64,000 bases of DNA. Source: Hymenolepis diminuta. Its lineage: Eukaryota > Platyhelminthes > Cestoda > Cyclophyllidea > Hymenolepididae. The translations under genes and the position numbers were made by a program. Under the pieces are notes generated by a model. That model did no database searches, was not told the DNA's origin, and saw only the letters and a program-made list of their open reading frames with translations. The first letter of the stretch is position 1. Each line of letters opens with the position of its first letter. The stretch is taken from the NCBI GenBank assembly GCA_900708905.1, contig CAADRB010000009.1, positions 1,262,884 to 1,326,883 on the forward strand, written 5' to 3'. Of the stretch, positions 1 to 12,732 are shown piece by piece.

Positions 1-1735
1 AGTTGCCTCATTCAGTTCCCTTGCAGTTCTGCATGGTTTGCATGCTGTAGACTTTTCCTTTTGAAATTCTATTGCAATCTTTATTTAGTCGATTTCATAA
101 CCATTCTATTCACTCCACTTTATCTGTTCTTTAGTGCATCATATTGAAAAATGATTTTATTGACTACTGAAAACCTGTATTAGTGGTAAGGCATACAAGG
201 AGGGATTGTGAATATATCATTAAAAGGGCAAATTTCATGTTGAAAGATCTGAATGTATTTGTCTGAGTTCCTTTTGGTACAAGTTCACTGCACAAAGTTG
301 ACTTTCATACGAATCTGAATGGAATATTTTCACTCCTGATCGGAGACAAAAAATTCTATGGCCAGTGTTCAAGGCTCGAAAAATGATTTTTTTAATACTT
401 TTCCTTCTCTTACATGAGAATGAGGTCTCGTCGCTGGCTAATCAGACAGCTGATCATTTCATAACATATTCTTATATCCTTATTTTCCTAACAATGAAAA
501 TGTGGCCATCATTGGGTTACACGTAGAATGCCTTCCCTTCTCTTGATCGGACAGTAATTTGGATGAGGTCAATAAGTAATAGTACTCAATCTTCATTAAA
601 ATGTGACAGACTTAATTTGAGAAATGAACCCAATAACTCAACTCGCAAATTTTATTTGCAAACTCTTGCCATTATTATTTTCTCGTTGATGTATGTGTAG
701 CTAATATCTAATTCCTCATCTTCTTAGTTGAAAGTTGTCCTCCTATTGGGGCTCACAAGTTATGATCACTGCAGATATAATGACTTATGCTTGGATTACA
801 AATATCTTTATGATTACACCTTAACACTTGCGAATTTTCTTAGTAAAAGAACTTTACTTGTTTATTTTATGATTTCATTTTCCTATGATTTCAATTTCTT
901 ATTTCTAAAGGAGTGTTATTCAATAATGACAAAGTTCTATTGCTTCTCACACTTTTGTGTTATTTTAACCATGGTGGATCACGAGTAATGGTAAAGTTCT
1001 AGTATATTTTTAAATTCCCCTTTTAGTGTAGGATAATTTCACCAATACTCATTTGTTCTAGTGCACTTGTCCTCCTGACTGTGTTGCAGGTGTTCTTTCC
1101 TAGCCAAATTTCTTTTCGCTGAAGTTCACTAGAATAAAATCTCCTGCTGAAGTAATAACTTTGTATTCGCGTTATTTTTGGATGGAGAATGACTGGAATC
1201 GAAGTTAAGGGATCGGGAAATATTTTTATCATCAAATTTAGGGGTTGGGTTATAATTCTTCTAATTATATTCTTGCAGGGGTTCTTTCCTTTGGCACATT
1301 GACAAGAAAACCATCTTTCTTCTGATCCATTATCCAATCCGATCCTTAGATTAAGCTCAGTATGAGTTCAAATTCTGATGTATATCACTTTATTATCATG
1401 CCTCTACACATTTCGTCTATAACTCATTTTCCTCCCCTCAAAAGGTGTGTAAAGTGGTCTTTGTTATTCCTTTACGCTGAGTTTTATTCTTACATATTTG
1501 GCCAAACTGTTGTTTACTCATTACTTGGAATAGTAATGAAGGTAAACACTTTCAATGTCTAAATATTTCTCTCTTGTGATGGTGAAGTTCGTATGGGCTT
1601 GAAATAGCCATCGTTAACCCTTTTTGCTGAATACCCTTGTTAAGAAATTATCCTTCCAAAGTAATCACATATTTTACTGGTCGATTATGGCGTCAACTAT
1701 GCCTAACCACTTATTAATTAATAATTATCTCGCAG
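1..1735. other. Upstream non-coding sequence, no gene recognised
   Basis: AT-rich sequence upstream of the Ig-receptor exons. I found no ORF with a recognisable domain and no convincing signal-peptide exon. It may be the 5' flank or a first intron of the Ig-superfamily gene, since the first safely called exon (2061) opens in phase 1 and so needs at least one exon further upstream. Confidence 0.4.
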
Positions 1736-1761
1736 CATGGCCATGGTTACAGGCAAATCAG
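1736..1761 (+). other. Possible 26-nt first coding microexon of the Ig-receptor gene
   Basis: An acceptor-like CGCAG and a donor-like G/GTAATC flank 26 nt containing an ATG at 1737 that reads into the phase-1 acceptor of the Ig exon at 2061, making an Asp codon across the junction. The phase fits, but the encoded eight residues are not a signal peptide, so this is either an internal microexon of a longer gene or a chance match. Confidence 0.3.
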
Positions 1762-4700
1762 GTAATCCCCCCAGTGGGAAGCCCAGTTTACATAGTGGGC
1801 ATTGATTAACGGAATTAACCTATGTAGGTATGTGCATATTACCACTGGACGCCATAATGTTATGCATCTCTCCCCCACTATTTCCATCCATTCTTATTTC
1901 CCACCTTCCTTTAGTCGTAGAGTGATATATCACCTATCTGTTCATCACCCACATTTTCCACACACATGGCGTAATCAGTCCGAATGAATAACTGCATAAC
2001 TACTTATTTTTATGAATAGCATTTTTAAACTTGCACTTGAGTTTTTGCATTCTTTTGCAGATCCACCGGCGATTGAAATAGTGGGTTTGCCAAATGATCC
2101 AAGCGAAGGACAATCTGTTACTCTCTCTTGTCTTTCTCATGGAGGCATGCCTGATAAAGGCTTTGCTTTCTCCTGGTGGCATGCAAAGAACATCCAGTTT
2201 CCATCTTCTGATGATATAAAGAGACGATCAAATTCAAGACAAGAGCTTTCGCCAGTTCTGGCTAAGTCCCTAGTGGCTTCACTGAACACTTCTACCCTGG
2301 CTGATATCTTTTCAACTGACATGGTTCAAATTACAGGTCACACAGGCCGTCATTTAGTTCTTGACAATGTTGGCGATGAACAAGGTGGATGGTATGGCTG
2401 TCAGATTGTTAATGGTGGCGGAACTGCCCAAAGCCTTCATCTATTACTGATTAACTGTAAGTAGTCCGCTTTTCTATGATAGTTTATATGTCAGTAGAGA
2501 ACGTTACCTAGTCTCTTCATTACAGATGCTCCAAGGATCCACCCCAGTACGAAGTTTATTCAGTATGCTCACAAAGGGATGAAAGCTGAGTTCTCACTTA
2601 TGGTAGAAGCTAGGCCCAGCACAGCAGAATTTATGTGGTTTTGGATAGGAGATAAGACCGCTTTGGCTAATAAAGCACGAAACTTAATCATAACACAGTC
2701 TTCTACTCCACGAGCAAAACTAAGAAGCCGAAAGTCTATAACGCCTTTAAAAGCTATCTCAACCTCAGTTTCCCCCTGGCTTAATCGAGTCAAACAGACC
2801 TCAAGCACATCTAACGACGGCAGGATGACATTCACTTTGACATTTAGGGAAGTGACAGAAGCTGATTATGGTATTTATATGTGTCAAGTTAACCACAAAG
2901 CCGGAAACCGCGAATTCTACTTTGAGCTCAAACGCCAGTCTGGTATGTTCTTTCTACTTAAATATTATTAGTAGGCTGAAATATAAACTTGAACTTCAAT
3001 ATTCCTCTTTAAGATGCCAAAGGGATAAATCCAGATACCATCCGAATCACTGGGGAAGGGAAAAAAGTTCGAGTAGAATTTGAGCCTCCAAACACCCAAT
3101 TCTACTCTCGAATAGTTCTGCGGATTTGTTTGCTTTCACTTAATTCAATGGGTGGTGAGGGAAGGGGTATAAGACCTTCAGGAGAACTTGTCTTTTTGAG
3201 ACCGGTTAAAGATCTCTCAACTGGTAGTTCTCTAGTATCCTCAGGAAATATTGAAACTCCTTCTTCGGGAGGAAGTGAGGAGTGTGGTGATTATGAGATC
3301 ACATTTGCGGAGCTCGGTTTCCTTCAATTGGAACTCGATCGACCGATTGCAGAATATACTTTCCAATTTCTCGTCTACCAAGATGGTCAGCTTCGACAAA
3401 TCACTCGACAGGTCAGATGGAATGGTGGTAAGCGCTTTCTCATACTAAACATGCGTGGGTGTTGTAATAGTACTGATTAGTCATGTCTCATTATTCATCT
3501 ATTTGTAATTCTTATTTTGTTTCAGACAATCGATTACCTGCCTCCTCATCATCGAAACTTTTGGTTCAAGTGATCATTGGGATCCTAATTACATTGCTCG
3601 TCATATGTCTTACTGCCTTCTTGATCTATTACTTCTGTTCTTGTTTCAAACGAAAGTGTAAGTTTATGGCTACTTTACTATCGATTATTATGCTCAAAAA
3701 CCAACTTTACATTTTATGTATTTCCTCTCTCCAGGCATGAAGAAATTGGCTCCGGCAACAAGTAATGGGTAAGTGAGCTATTATATCTTGCATTGCTAAG
3801 TCTAGTGACTTTTAGCAGATTATGTGTGTGAGTATATTGAATGTGCACAGTGGTTATATCCCATGCAAAAACATGATAAACAATTATGAGAAATGCATGA
3901 TAATAAGTGGTGTTAGTGCGGTGGATTTGGTTAATTATTGCCTGTAGTGTATATTGAGCCTTCGTTGCAAACGATAAAAATCCGAGAATGTACGCCTGAA
4001 TATAACTAAGTCCAGCCCACTGCGAATCCAACAATCGATAAATACACAAAAGAATTTAAGAATGGTTCTGCCATTTAATGCAGATGTTCAACATTACGAA
4101 TCAGTGTTGGTGTTAGAAAACATATATTAAGTTTGTTTTATTTCGAACTGTGACTTCTTATTCTTATCGCTATACTACTAGAGATAATATTGTACTCATT
4201 TGTAGTTGGTCATTTGGGGTAATAGATTCAGTATCTATTATCATTTTTGTCGAAAAAATGGCGATTTCATATGAGAAGAGATATTTCCTGTGGCTTTGTA
4301 TGTATTTTATTAGTACTTATATTTCTCATTAATACCAAAATGATAATTTGAGAAAGCGTAAAAGCAGAGGGAATTATTATTTGTAATACTACGTGTGAAT
4401 GGCACAGTTTATGGGGGATTTACTCTAATTAGCCCTCTTTAAGATCGGTTCAGCAAGGGGTGAGATAGAATTAGCAGAAAATATTTGCAGTTACTTTAAA
4501 AAAATCTATAGCAGGTCAAGATTTGCAGGTTTCTTGAAGTTTTCTACCTAAATCTCACTACTTAAGAAGTGATAAAGTAAAGGAATCATGTTATTTCTGT
4601 GCAACATCTGAGTTTTAATTGGGTGATCCAGATTCAGGATTCTGCTAATGATTTTTGAGAACACTATATTTCGTAAATCATTCATCCTATACTCCTTATT

Positions 4701-7700
4701 GGCGCAGTATATGCTGAAAATTGATGGCAGGAATTCATGAGAAGTAAGGTTTAGATATTTTAAAAGCTTTTCTCGTTAGATTCTTGAATAAGTCTAAAAT
4801 TTGATTGAAGAAATCGAACAGTAGATGAATATGCAGAAAACTAAGAAGTTTAATTTCACTTATTCAGGGTATAAAAATTTCCCCTAACACAGAGCAAAAC
4901 AAATTTAAAGCAAATGAATTTTGGATGGACTTCTCTTTTTGGTTTTCTCTGAGACCTTGTAACATATCAACAGAAGGGCCCTAATTTTTTTGTGCTCCCT
5001 TTCACTAGCCCACTACAAAATATTATGCTCTCAAGCCCAACCTAACGGATTTTAGGAGGTATTTTTAAAAAAAGTCAGAATTTTAATGTTTCTAATAGAT
5101 TTTTTAAAATTTCCCATTGAAGCTCACTAGTTAATGAACAATTACTTTTGTTGTAACCAACTCAACATGGATTAAAATCAATTTAAGTTAGTATAATGGT
5201 TTATTTAATGGTCAGGGGAGGAACTCAAGGTTGCACTAATCCTCTCAATAGAGCCTCTGTTCGTCGGATGAGCAACCAATACAATTTATCATCGAAATAT
5301 TAGGATGGCGCGTTCTATAGAATGTTAAAAACTGAGATAATCGCAATATTCTGTTATTATCTTCTAGTCTTCTTCATAACACCCGGACTTACCAGACGCT
5401 GGATTCTGGTAAGACATTTGGCTCGCCGCCTTCGGGTCCAGGATCAATAAGTGCGGATATAGGTTTGTTGCACCCCGCCTATGCCCAGCAATCTATAGGT
5501 GAGCATGCCGGCTTCCTTTTTCGTATAAAAGCTTTGCTTTTAATCAAATCAAATTCACCAAGTCAAATAATATTCACTACCACTATCACAAATCAAACAT
5601 TGATTAATACACCCTCTAAAACCTCAGTTACCAAAATCACCATCATCGATAAACCCGTCACGCAAACAACTGTGGCCGTGCATGCCCCTTCTGTGCTCGG
5701 CTTGTCATTTATGTACATATTGATTAGGTTGACACATGTCAGATGCAAATTCCGGATTTTTAAATAACAAAACCCCAATGGCTGTGCCTAAGTATGTGAT
5801 CTCTGGTCGATGAGTATTAGGATTCTGTACTAGGTTACTGCTTTATATGTGTTCCCGCTTTGCTTTTATTTCCCGCTGGCTGCTATTGCACATACAAATC
5901 TTGTTTGGGTGCCACAATTATTTATTTAGGATCAGCCTCCCTACAAACTGGACCTTTGCCCACTCTTTCTATAGCAAGTTCAATCAATGAAGACAATGAA
6001 AATCGTCGAACACCAGGTGTGTCCCTCACACACATACTGCTCAATCACACTTTATTAAAACAAAATATTTAAAGCTCCAATCTCCCCTGAAAATTTCTTG
6101 AAAGGTTCCTCTAGTGGTAACTTTAATGACGTCAGTTGATCAAGAATCAAGATACACAAGGTATCATATAGTAAACTGAACAATACTTGATAACTGAGTC
6201 TCTTCAAATTGTGCAATTGTATGAAGATCAATTACATAAATTGGTTAAGTTAATAGAATTCCTTTCTTTTTCAAAATGAATTCATTATATAATGTATATT
6301 TTTAATAAATATACTGAAAATTTTAAACGATTTAAACTAAATTAAATTTTAAATAAAAATCCCTTTGATATTTAACCCGAATATTTTGACATTGTAGTAT
6401 TTTTTAATAAATTTTACCATAAAGTGAAATTAAATATGATAATAATTAATGAACGAAATCGTTTTGCCCAATTTGTATAATGGGTTAAATACATTGGCAA
6501 CAGTGTTTGAAGAATTGGTAAAGTATTAATCACTATTATTTACGTGGATTATATGTACTCCTAATTATAAAATATTTAAAGTATATTTGTTAACTTATTA
6601 CCTCTAAGTCGATAATATGGATCACACGAACATGGCCATATTATAATTGAAGAAAATTACTTTTCATCAGCCATCTTTGTTGGAGGCATGGCATTACAAA
6701 GTCTCTCTTATTAGGGGCTTCGCAGTATTTTACACCAATGTGTACGTGAGAGATGTGCACGTTACTGTTATGTCCTCAACGCAGTAAAAGATATTGCCCA
6801 AATTAATGGAAATTGGGGATTTGGAACGTAAGTTGACTAACTTACTAAAAAGTTAGTTTTCATTATTTTGCAGCGAGCTCGTGCCAATCAGCCAAAGGCT
6901 TTTACTCGCCTCAACCGCCCGGTGGTGGTCATATGGCAAATTCAGCTCATCAGTTGCTGGGAAGTGCCTATCACCCCATGCAGAATGCCGATATGCGAGG
7001 AAGTCCTAGCAACGTGAGTCATGTCTCGGCATTGACTCAACGTATCTTGTCGGAGGTCTATATTGCAGCGGCGAAAGCGGCATCGATGGCTGTGAGTGAA
7101 TCGATCGCCAGTGGCAGCATGGACGCTATGAACCAGACTGGTGGAGGTACTGGCACGTATCGACCGAGTTCAAACTACGCTGAGTCGGTCTCAATGATTG
7201 GCGGAAGTATCTCGGGCATTGATGGACTTGGAATGTATCAAGGTAAATTTTTCGTCTTCACTGCTCTTAGGCTATTCTGCTTGTAATTTCAACTATAATA
7301 GCTTCCGTTAGCGATATAGTACTTGCCAAAAACTGGGAGTTTTCCTGCGAGTTACATAAAAAACCATGATTTGCAATGAAATTGATAAGCCTTTTCTCCT
7401 TGCGGTTATTTTGTACTCCATCTTAAATTGTGGACCCAAAGTATGTCAAAAATAACCCCCTTAGTTAAAACAATAGCAAACATACCTCTTGAAACACGAT
7501 CCCACACTTTTATCCACTGAATATATGCATCATTTTGATTTCTAATTTTGAACACATTCGAGCCTGTAGTTAAACGGCTTTTGGGTAATTTTTTAGTCGT
7601 TCCGTGAGCATCCTATTTACCACATCTGATTAGGTGTGGTGTCGTCAATTTTAATTTTTCTAATGAGAAGTGAAACAGTATGCCAAAAATCTTGGATTCA

Positions 7701-10700
7701 GAATAATTCATGAGCGAGAGAGGAATATATTCTCTTTCTATTACCAATTTAACTTGAATTGTGGAGAAAATCGCTGCTCAAATGCCAAATCAGCTAATTT
7801 CTTTGGCTTTGCCTCTGAAGCATCCGACTTTGTTGTTTTAACGTATTTGTTTCAGGAATAAATTACAAGATGAAGACTGAAAAGTCTATTCAAGCTCATT
7901 AAATTTTAATATTTACTCAAGGGTAGCATAAATACATTTTTTAAGTATATTTTTAACTATATAATTAATATAAAAATAAAAATTAATTTTATGGTGGTAA
8001 GTGAATTTCAACATCTAATTTGGGACAAGGAGTCATTCAAATTTCGTTTCGTCGACTAAGTGATCCGTGTTATTTTTTTGCATGGTTATCATGTCATAAC
8101 TGCAAAACTGATCTTATTTGGAATTTATGACTAGTATATCCTCTGTGTTGGTGTTTTTATGAGATGGTTACTCAGAAATCTACTCTGATAAAATAAGTTC
8201 TGAAAAATTAGTCAAGGTCATTTCTCAGGGCTTTCGCAGATTGCTTTCACAAATATTCGTGAAAGTTCCACGGTAATTATACAGTAGTTAGCACTTTCAT
8301 AGATGTTAAGGAAACTATTAGAATCCTAAATTTTGGAGAATCGCGTCTGAAATAGCGGCTTCAGTTAAAAATGTCACTAGTAGGTGACAAATTGTACTCT
8401 TTCTGAAATTTTGATGTCTTATAACATTTTTCTCGTTTTTCACGCATTTCGATCTCAAAAAGGTATAAAAGCCCTAATTTGCATGGGAATAATGGGTCTA
8501 TCTTGAATTTGATCGTAGCTTTGTAATAGATCTTTACCCTTTAAGCAGGCTATTCATACTGAATTGACTAGTACTTTCGACACTATTACTGCTCAACAAA
8601 ACCCACTTGAAAACGCCTTGGATACCATTAGGCTGAAGAAATGTGGAAGCAACTGTACTTTTGATAGATTAATGCAGGAACACCCAAGTTCCAATGGCTT
8701 AATCGATACTGCAAATGCACATGCGTTCGTCTATAAATACTACTTAATTGAAAATTCAGTAGACCATGTCGATGACTATTTCAAGTGGTTATACACAAAT
8801 GACTAAGATTTTTTCAGATGTGTTATTAAAGAAATTATTTTTCCCTCTAAAGGTGAAATAATGGTCAATATTTCGGAAGGATATTCTGAGACTAATCTCA
8901 TTACTACTTAAGGAAAAGAAACAATTCAATATTTATATTATAAATATCAAAGTAAATTTTTTTCATTAATTTATTCATGTGCTTATTAAAGTAATACTAT
9001 TATTAGACTATTTCAATGTGTAAAGTTAAATAGCATTTTTGGATAATTTGCGATATATTAATTATTTCAATAAATTCTTAAATTATTTGTTTACTTGAAT
9101 TTCTAGTGTCTTGTTTAATATAATGAATTCTTATTTATGTTAACTAGAATTACCAGACATTAAGTGCAATTTTTTTCTTACGTTAGCGAGTGTGATATAG
9201 ATACAGAGAATAGATGGTCTGTAATACATAGAAATATAATTATCTATCGCACAAAAAGCGAGTCGCCATGTGGTACTGAAGTCAAATATGAAGTCAATCA
9301 TTTGAGAGGTGCTAGATATGTGTGTGGCTGTGCGCATTTATCCGCGGAAACTCACTCTTCCTTGGCAGAGCAGCTTCGATCATACAACATGCGTCATGTG
9401 TGCATAGGCTTGTGCGTGTATTTCAGTCAGGATTGCAAATCCTCTCAAGTTGAAAGACAAAATCGAACTCTCTACCGAGTGCATGATTGCTGGCTTACTA
9501 TCGCTCGCTAAATTGACACAGCCTATTTCTTCTCCTATTAGTACCCACGCCGAACGGAATTACGCGGATGCGAAAGTCGCCACGCACGGCGACTCCAACC
9601 TATCAAAGTCACTTTACAGCCCAATCTCCCGTCTCCTCAGCGGCTACGCCCTACATGGCACGACCGAGGATAGCCTCACAGACAGGGTCAGGGCTGGGAT
9701 GGGCATCCCCAATGCTCACTCCACAAGCTACTATGCGACTCAATGAGGCTGCAAATGCTCTAGCTGCTGCAGCAGCGGCTGCGGTTTTAGAAGCGACTGG
9801 TGCCGCACCAAATCTAAATGAAGTTCAAGGTGGTGGCAACGGAACTGTAGATTCACATCGATCGCGATTCAATGGAAGTGCTGGCGCAGGTGGAGGTGGA
9901 ACTAATGGAGGACTGGCTACCAGCAGTGAAGATGGTGAAAGTGTCTCCTCAAACTCATTCTTCTCCAGGAACCCCAATGGTAAGCCATCGAGTCAGGAAG
10001 CCAGTTCGAAGGTGAGAAAAAGCATGAGAAAGCGTCTTCATTTGACTGATTAAGTTTCTCCAATATCAGGAAACTTTAATTTAGATGGGGATAAATGCAG
10101 GACAGTGTAAATTAGTTACTGACTTTGCGAACTCAACTCTCAAAAGTTGTGATTAAATAACAGAATGAAGTTCGAAACGCAGGTGTTAGACGACGGGGAA
10201 AATTGATGTACGTATTGAAGACCTAAACAGCAAACACATTCGAAAACCGAATTAGTGGATACAGTAACCAAAATAATCGATACGCAACTACAATAAGCCC
10301 GGAGATTATTCACACCACTCATAATGAATGCCTTAAGAAAATAGTGAGATTTTTCGGAAATCCGGAATCTTACATCAAACCGTGCTTTCAAATAACGAGT
10401 TAACTATGAGATCATTGAGAAAATGCCAACCTGTGATGTGATGGTAACTTTTTTGTGTCTTACGTTTTATCCACATATATAAAAGGAGGAAAAATGAGCT
10501 TTTAAATTAATTAAGGCAGAACAGTACTTAAACAGTACTTTGAAGTCAGAGATGAAGAGATTTTGAAGTAGTGAATACATTTTGCTCTTTAATCAGCCCT
10601 TAATTTTGATTTTGCAATGGATCTTAAATCTCTAGGAAGGTTGAAATAACTCCATTGCCATAAGTATTTGTTTATTTATTAGATTGGTTTTCATTATCCT

Positions 10701-12732
10701 TGTCGGTCGGTAGAAAAAGAGAAGAAAATATTAAGAATTTATTGATTAAGTAATTATAGATTTTTCTTTATGAATCATATCAAATTATAGAACAAGTGTT
10801 GGTATTTTATCTACTTTTCATCTGTTTGATTATTTTTTTAAATATCTCGAAAATGATTAAATTGAATTCTCCAGATAATCTGTTATAAAAAAGTAATATT
10901 AGTATAACCGCCTGATTAGGCCTGCAAGCGCCAAGAATCTGATAGTACGGCATAAATTTTGTGGTCTATATTAACAGTATTCTCTAAATAAGATAATGAA
11001 ACGCTATAGACAGAAGAGATGAAACCACAGCGGGTTATTAGGGTAATAGTCCGTTTTAGCACGCTACTGTTTTGTGAATCCATTATGTAATTACTAGATT
11101 TTATTCAACTAGATATTGATCGGCTATCGATCGTATAGACCACACACGGAATAGCTTAGTTGCTTTCAGCTCAGATGTGTTGTAAAAGCTCTTGCATTTG
11201 TCATAATTGGATTTGATTGTCGATTAACCGGTTCTTTACAGCTTCATTAGTGATTGGATGGTGCTCCAACCTTATGATTTTGACTAAACAGATCAGAATT
11301 CTCGATTAGTAGCAGAATACTTTCAGTCTTTTGGTTAACACCTAAAAAACGTAATTGAAATATTCTCCGTGATGGATATTCATACAATTATATGGTCGAA
11401 AACTGAGTTATTTCTTCACTAAAAATAAAGAAGTCTTAGGCTGCACTGATACAAATTCAAACTTATCTAACCATTTTAAATTTAGCAGATGCTAAATAAA
11501 TTTGTTATTTCGATATAAACATTTTATTCAACATGTGTTTCCTAAAACAAAATAAAATTGTGTTCTATAAATTGATCATTCGTTTCTTAGTTGATATTTG
11601 AGAAGGCTCTTTCAATCTTTTTAAGACAGCTCAAATTTAAACCTTGAAAAATATTTGAATTTGGCTCCGATTTCACACCTGAATATGTGTACACCTCCAT
11701 ATACGCTCACGATGGAGGTTTTTACACATTTTCTCTTACAGAATAGAGACTATCAATACACTTATTTTACCCTAATTGACTACTGCAAGTGAAGTTAGCC
11801 TAGAGGGATTGAAAAACTCGATTTTAATTAGCGTTGCATTTGCACCTGGACTGTTTTCACAAGATAGGTAGTCTGGCATGCACATCGCATCAGCCAAATC
11901 GATCACATTTAATCGAGTTAATTACTCCAGTGAATCAGGTTCTCGAGGTCTTCGCCGCAAATGATTTAGATGAAGGGATTATTTTATCGGAGAAATATTC
12001 ATTTTGATCAAATTAAAACGCCAATTTCTAGTAAGGAGGCCATTCTACATTCAATATTGTGTTGTTTTCGCCTAATTTAATGAACCATTTAATGAATTAT
12101 CCTGTTTCGAGACTGAATTTAATAAAATATTTTAACTGCATGCTTTGAGTAGAATAAAGGAAGCGATTTTATTGCTAAAAATATTTAAAAGTTGTTTTTG
12201 TTCTTCAATTAAGTTACAGAGGAAAAAACTGGCGCAAGATTCGCATAAAGGATCTTTTTCTAATCCTCTGTCAGATTGTCTCCTCCCAATGTTATCTGTC
12301 CCTAATAATATCTCACCTAATTATCTACAGACCGTTGATCCTCGTAGTGTTCGAACCTCCTCAACCGAACTTTCGACTTTCTTACCTTCCATATCGTTGG
12401 ACGGGCCATGGAATCACAATTTCCAGCCAATCCGCAATCCCAGACCTGGTGAAGAAACAAAATTCAATCCCTACTCCGAGTCCCAAAGTCAAGCTGAAAT
12501 GTCCTCAACTTTTGATAAGACACCCACACCATCAGCTAGACATCCAGCACCAATAATTACATCCCAAGGTCCTTCTAGTTCCGGCAGTTTCATGACTATC
12601 GATGGAAATACTACTTCTGAAAACACCCTACGAGAAAATGATATTGTTTCGATGAATGCGAAATCTCAATCCCAAACTGAACCCCCAACTTCTCAGACCA
12701 TTAATCCCACCCATAATGAATCTCAGAAGTGA
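1736..12732 (+). CDS. Immunoglobulin-superfamily single-pass membrane receptor, multi-exon
   Basis: Predicted cell-surface adhesion or signalling receptor. Exons: 1736-1761 (tentative), 2061-2456, 2526-2942, 3014-3427, 3526-3657, 3735-3768, 5368-5498, 5930-6016, 6874-7242, 9542-10011, 12331-12732 (TGA stop). All junctions are GT-AG with matching phases; from the ATG at 1737 they give 958 codons plus stop. Ig domain 1 (about residues 9-140) has the Cys...Trp...Cys core (SLSC-type strand, WYGC). Ig domain 2 (about 141-279) keeps the D-Y-G-I-Y-M-C motif but lacks the usual first Cys. A third extracellular, possibly FN3-like module (about 280-417) precedes one membrane helix (about 429-457) with a Cys/Lys-rich cytoplasmic border. 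The tail is rich in Gly, Ser and Ala, with an alanine run. Exons encoding extracellular modules are all phase 1-1. No signal peptide is visible, so the true 5' end is probably missing. Domain 1 resembles nephrin/Kirrel-type Ig domains, but I would not name an orthologue. Confidence 0.82.
5930..6016 (+). other. Symmetric 87-nt exon in the receptor tail, candidate cassette exon
   Basis: The exon lies between TTTATTTAG and GTGTGT, is open in the receptor frame, and enters and leaves in phase 1. The preceding exon (ending 5498) and the following one (starting 6874) also join in phase 1, so skipping it would remove 29 residues and keep the frame. The segment is Ser/Asn/Glu-rich and lies in the cytoplasmic tail. 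Confidence 0.5.
7243..9541 (+). other. 2.3-kb intron of the Ig-receptor gene
   Basis: The intron joins the tail exons ending at 7242 and starting at 9542. It contains two same-strand ORFs (about 7670-7861 and 8549-8806) whose composition looks somewhat coding but whose phases do not fit the receptor exons; see findings. The rest is AT-rich with no recognised element. Confidence 0.5.
8549..8806 (+). other. Unplaced ORF nested in a receptor intron
   Basis: After an acceptor-like TTTAAGCAG at 8548 an open frame of 85 codons runs to TAA at 8806. It is balanced in composition, with acidic, aromatic and two closely spaced Cys residues, and ends in an aromatic/acidic stretch. No family is recognised. 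It cannot be a continuation of the receptor, because the upstream donor at 7242 is phase 1 and a phase-1 entry here meets a stop at once. An ORF of this length is expected by chance several times in a window this AT-rich, so it may be noise. Confidence 0.2.
10012..12330 (+). other. Last intron of the Ig-receptor gene (2.3 kb)
   Basis: A phase-0 donor at AAG/GTGAGA (10012) pairs with the acceptor TTATCTACAG at 12330. If the intron is retained the frame stops 14 codons later at 10053, giving a short basic C-terminus instead of the 133-residue Ser/Thr/Pro/Gln-rich end encoded by the last exon. No other element is recognised inside. Confidence 0.6.

Noticed and set aside
1083..1300. Repeated CAGG-GTTCTTTCCT motif at about 1088 and 1277.
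   Set aside because: Only about 14 bases are shared and the flanks do not align, so this is not called a duplication.
5396..5498. Alternative acceptor at 5395 for the receptor tail exon.
   Set aside because: It would enter in phase 0, while the previous exon ends in phase 2; the acceptor at 5367 fits the phase.
9164..9511. 115-codon ORF just upstream of a receptor exon.
   Set aside because: It lies in the intron, has no recognised content, and the exon that follows has its own acceptor at 9541 in the correct phase.
12145..12330. Upstream extension of the open frame before the last receptor exon.
   Set aside because: It is AT-rich, intron-like, and precedes a good acceptor (TTATCTACAG) whose phase matches the donor at 10011.
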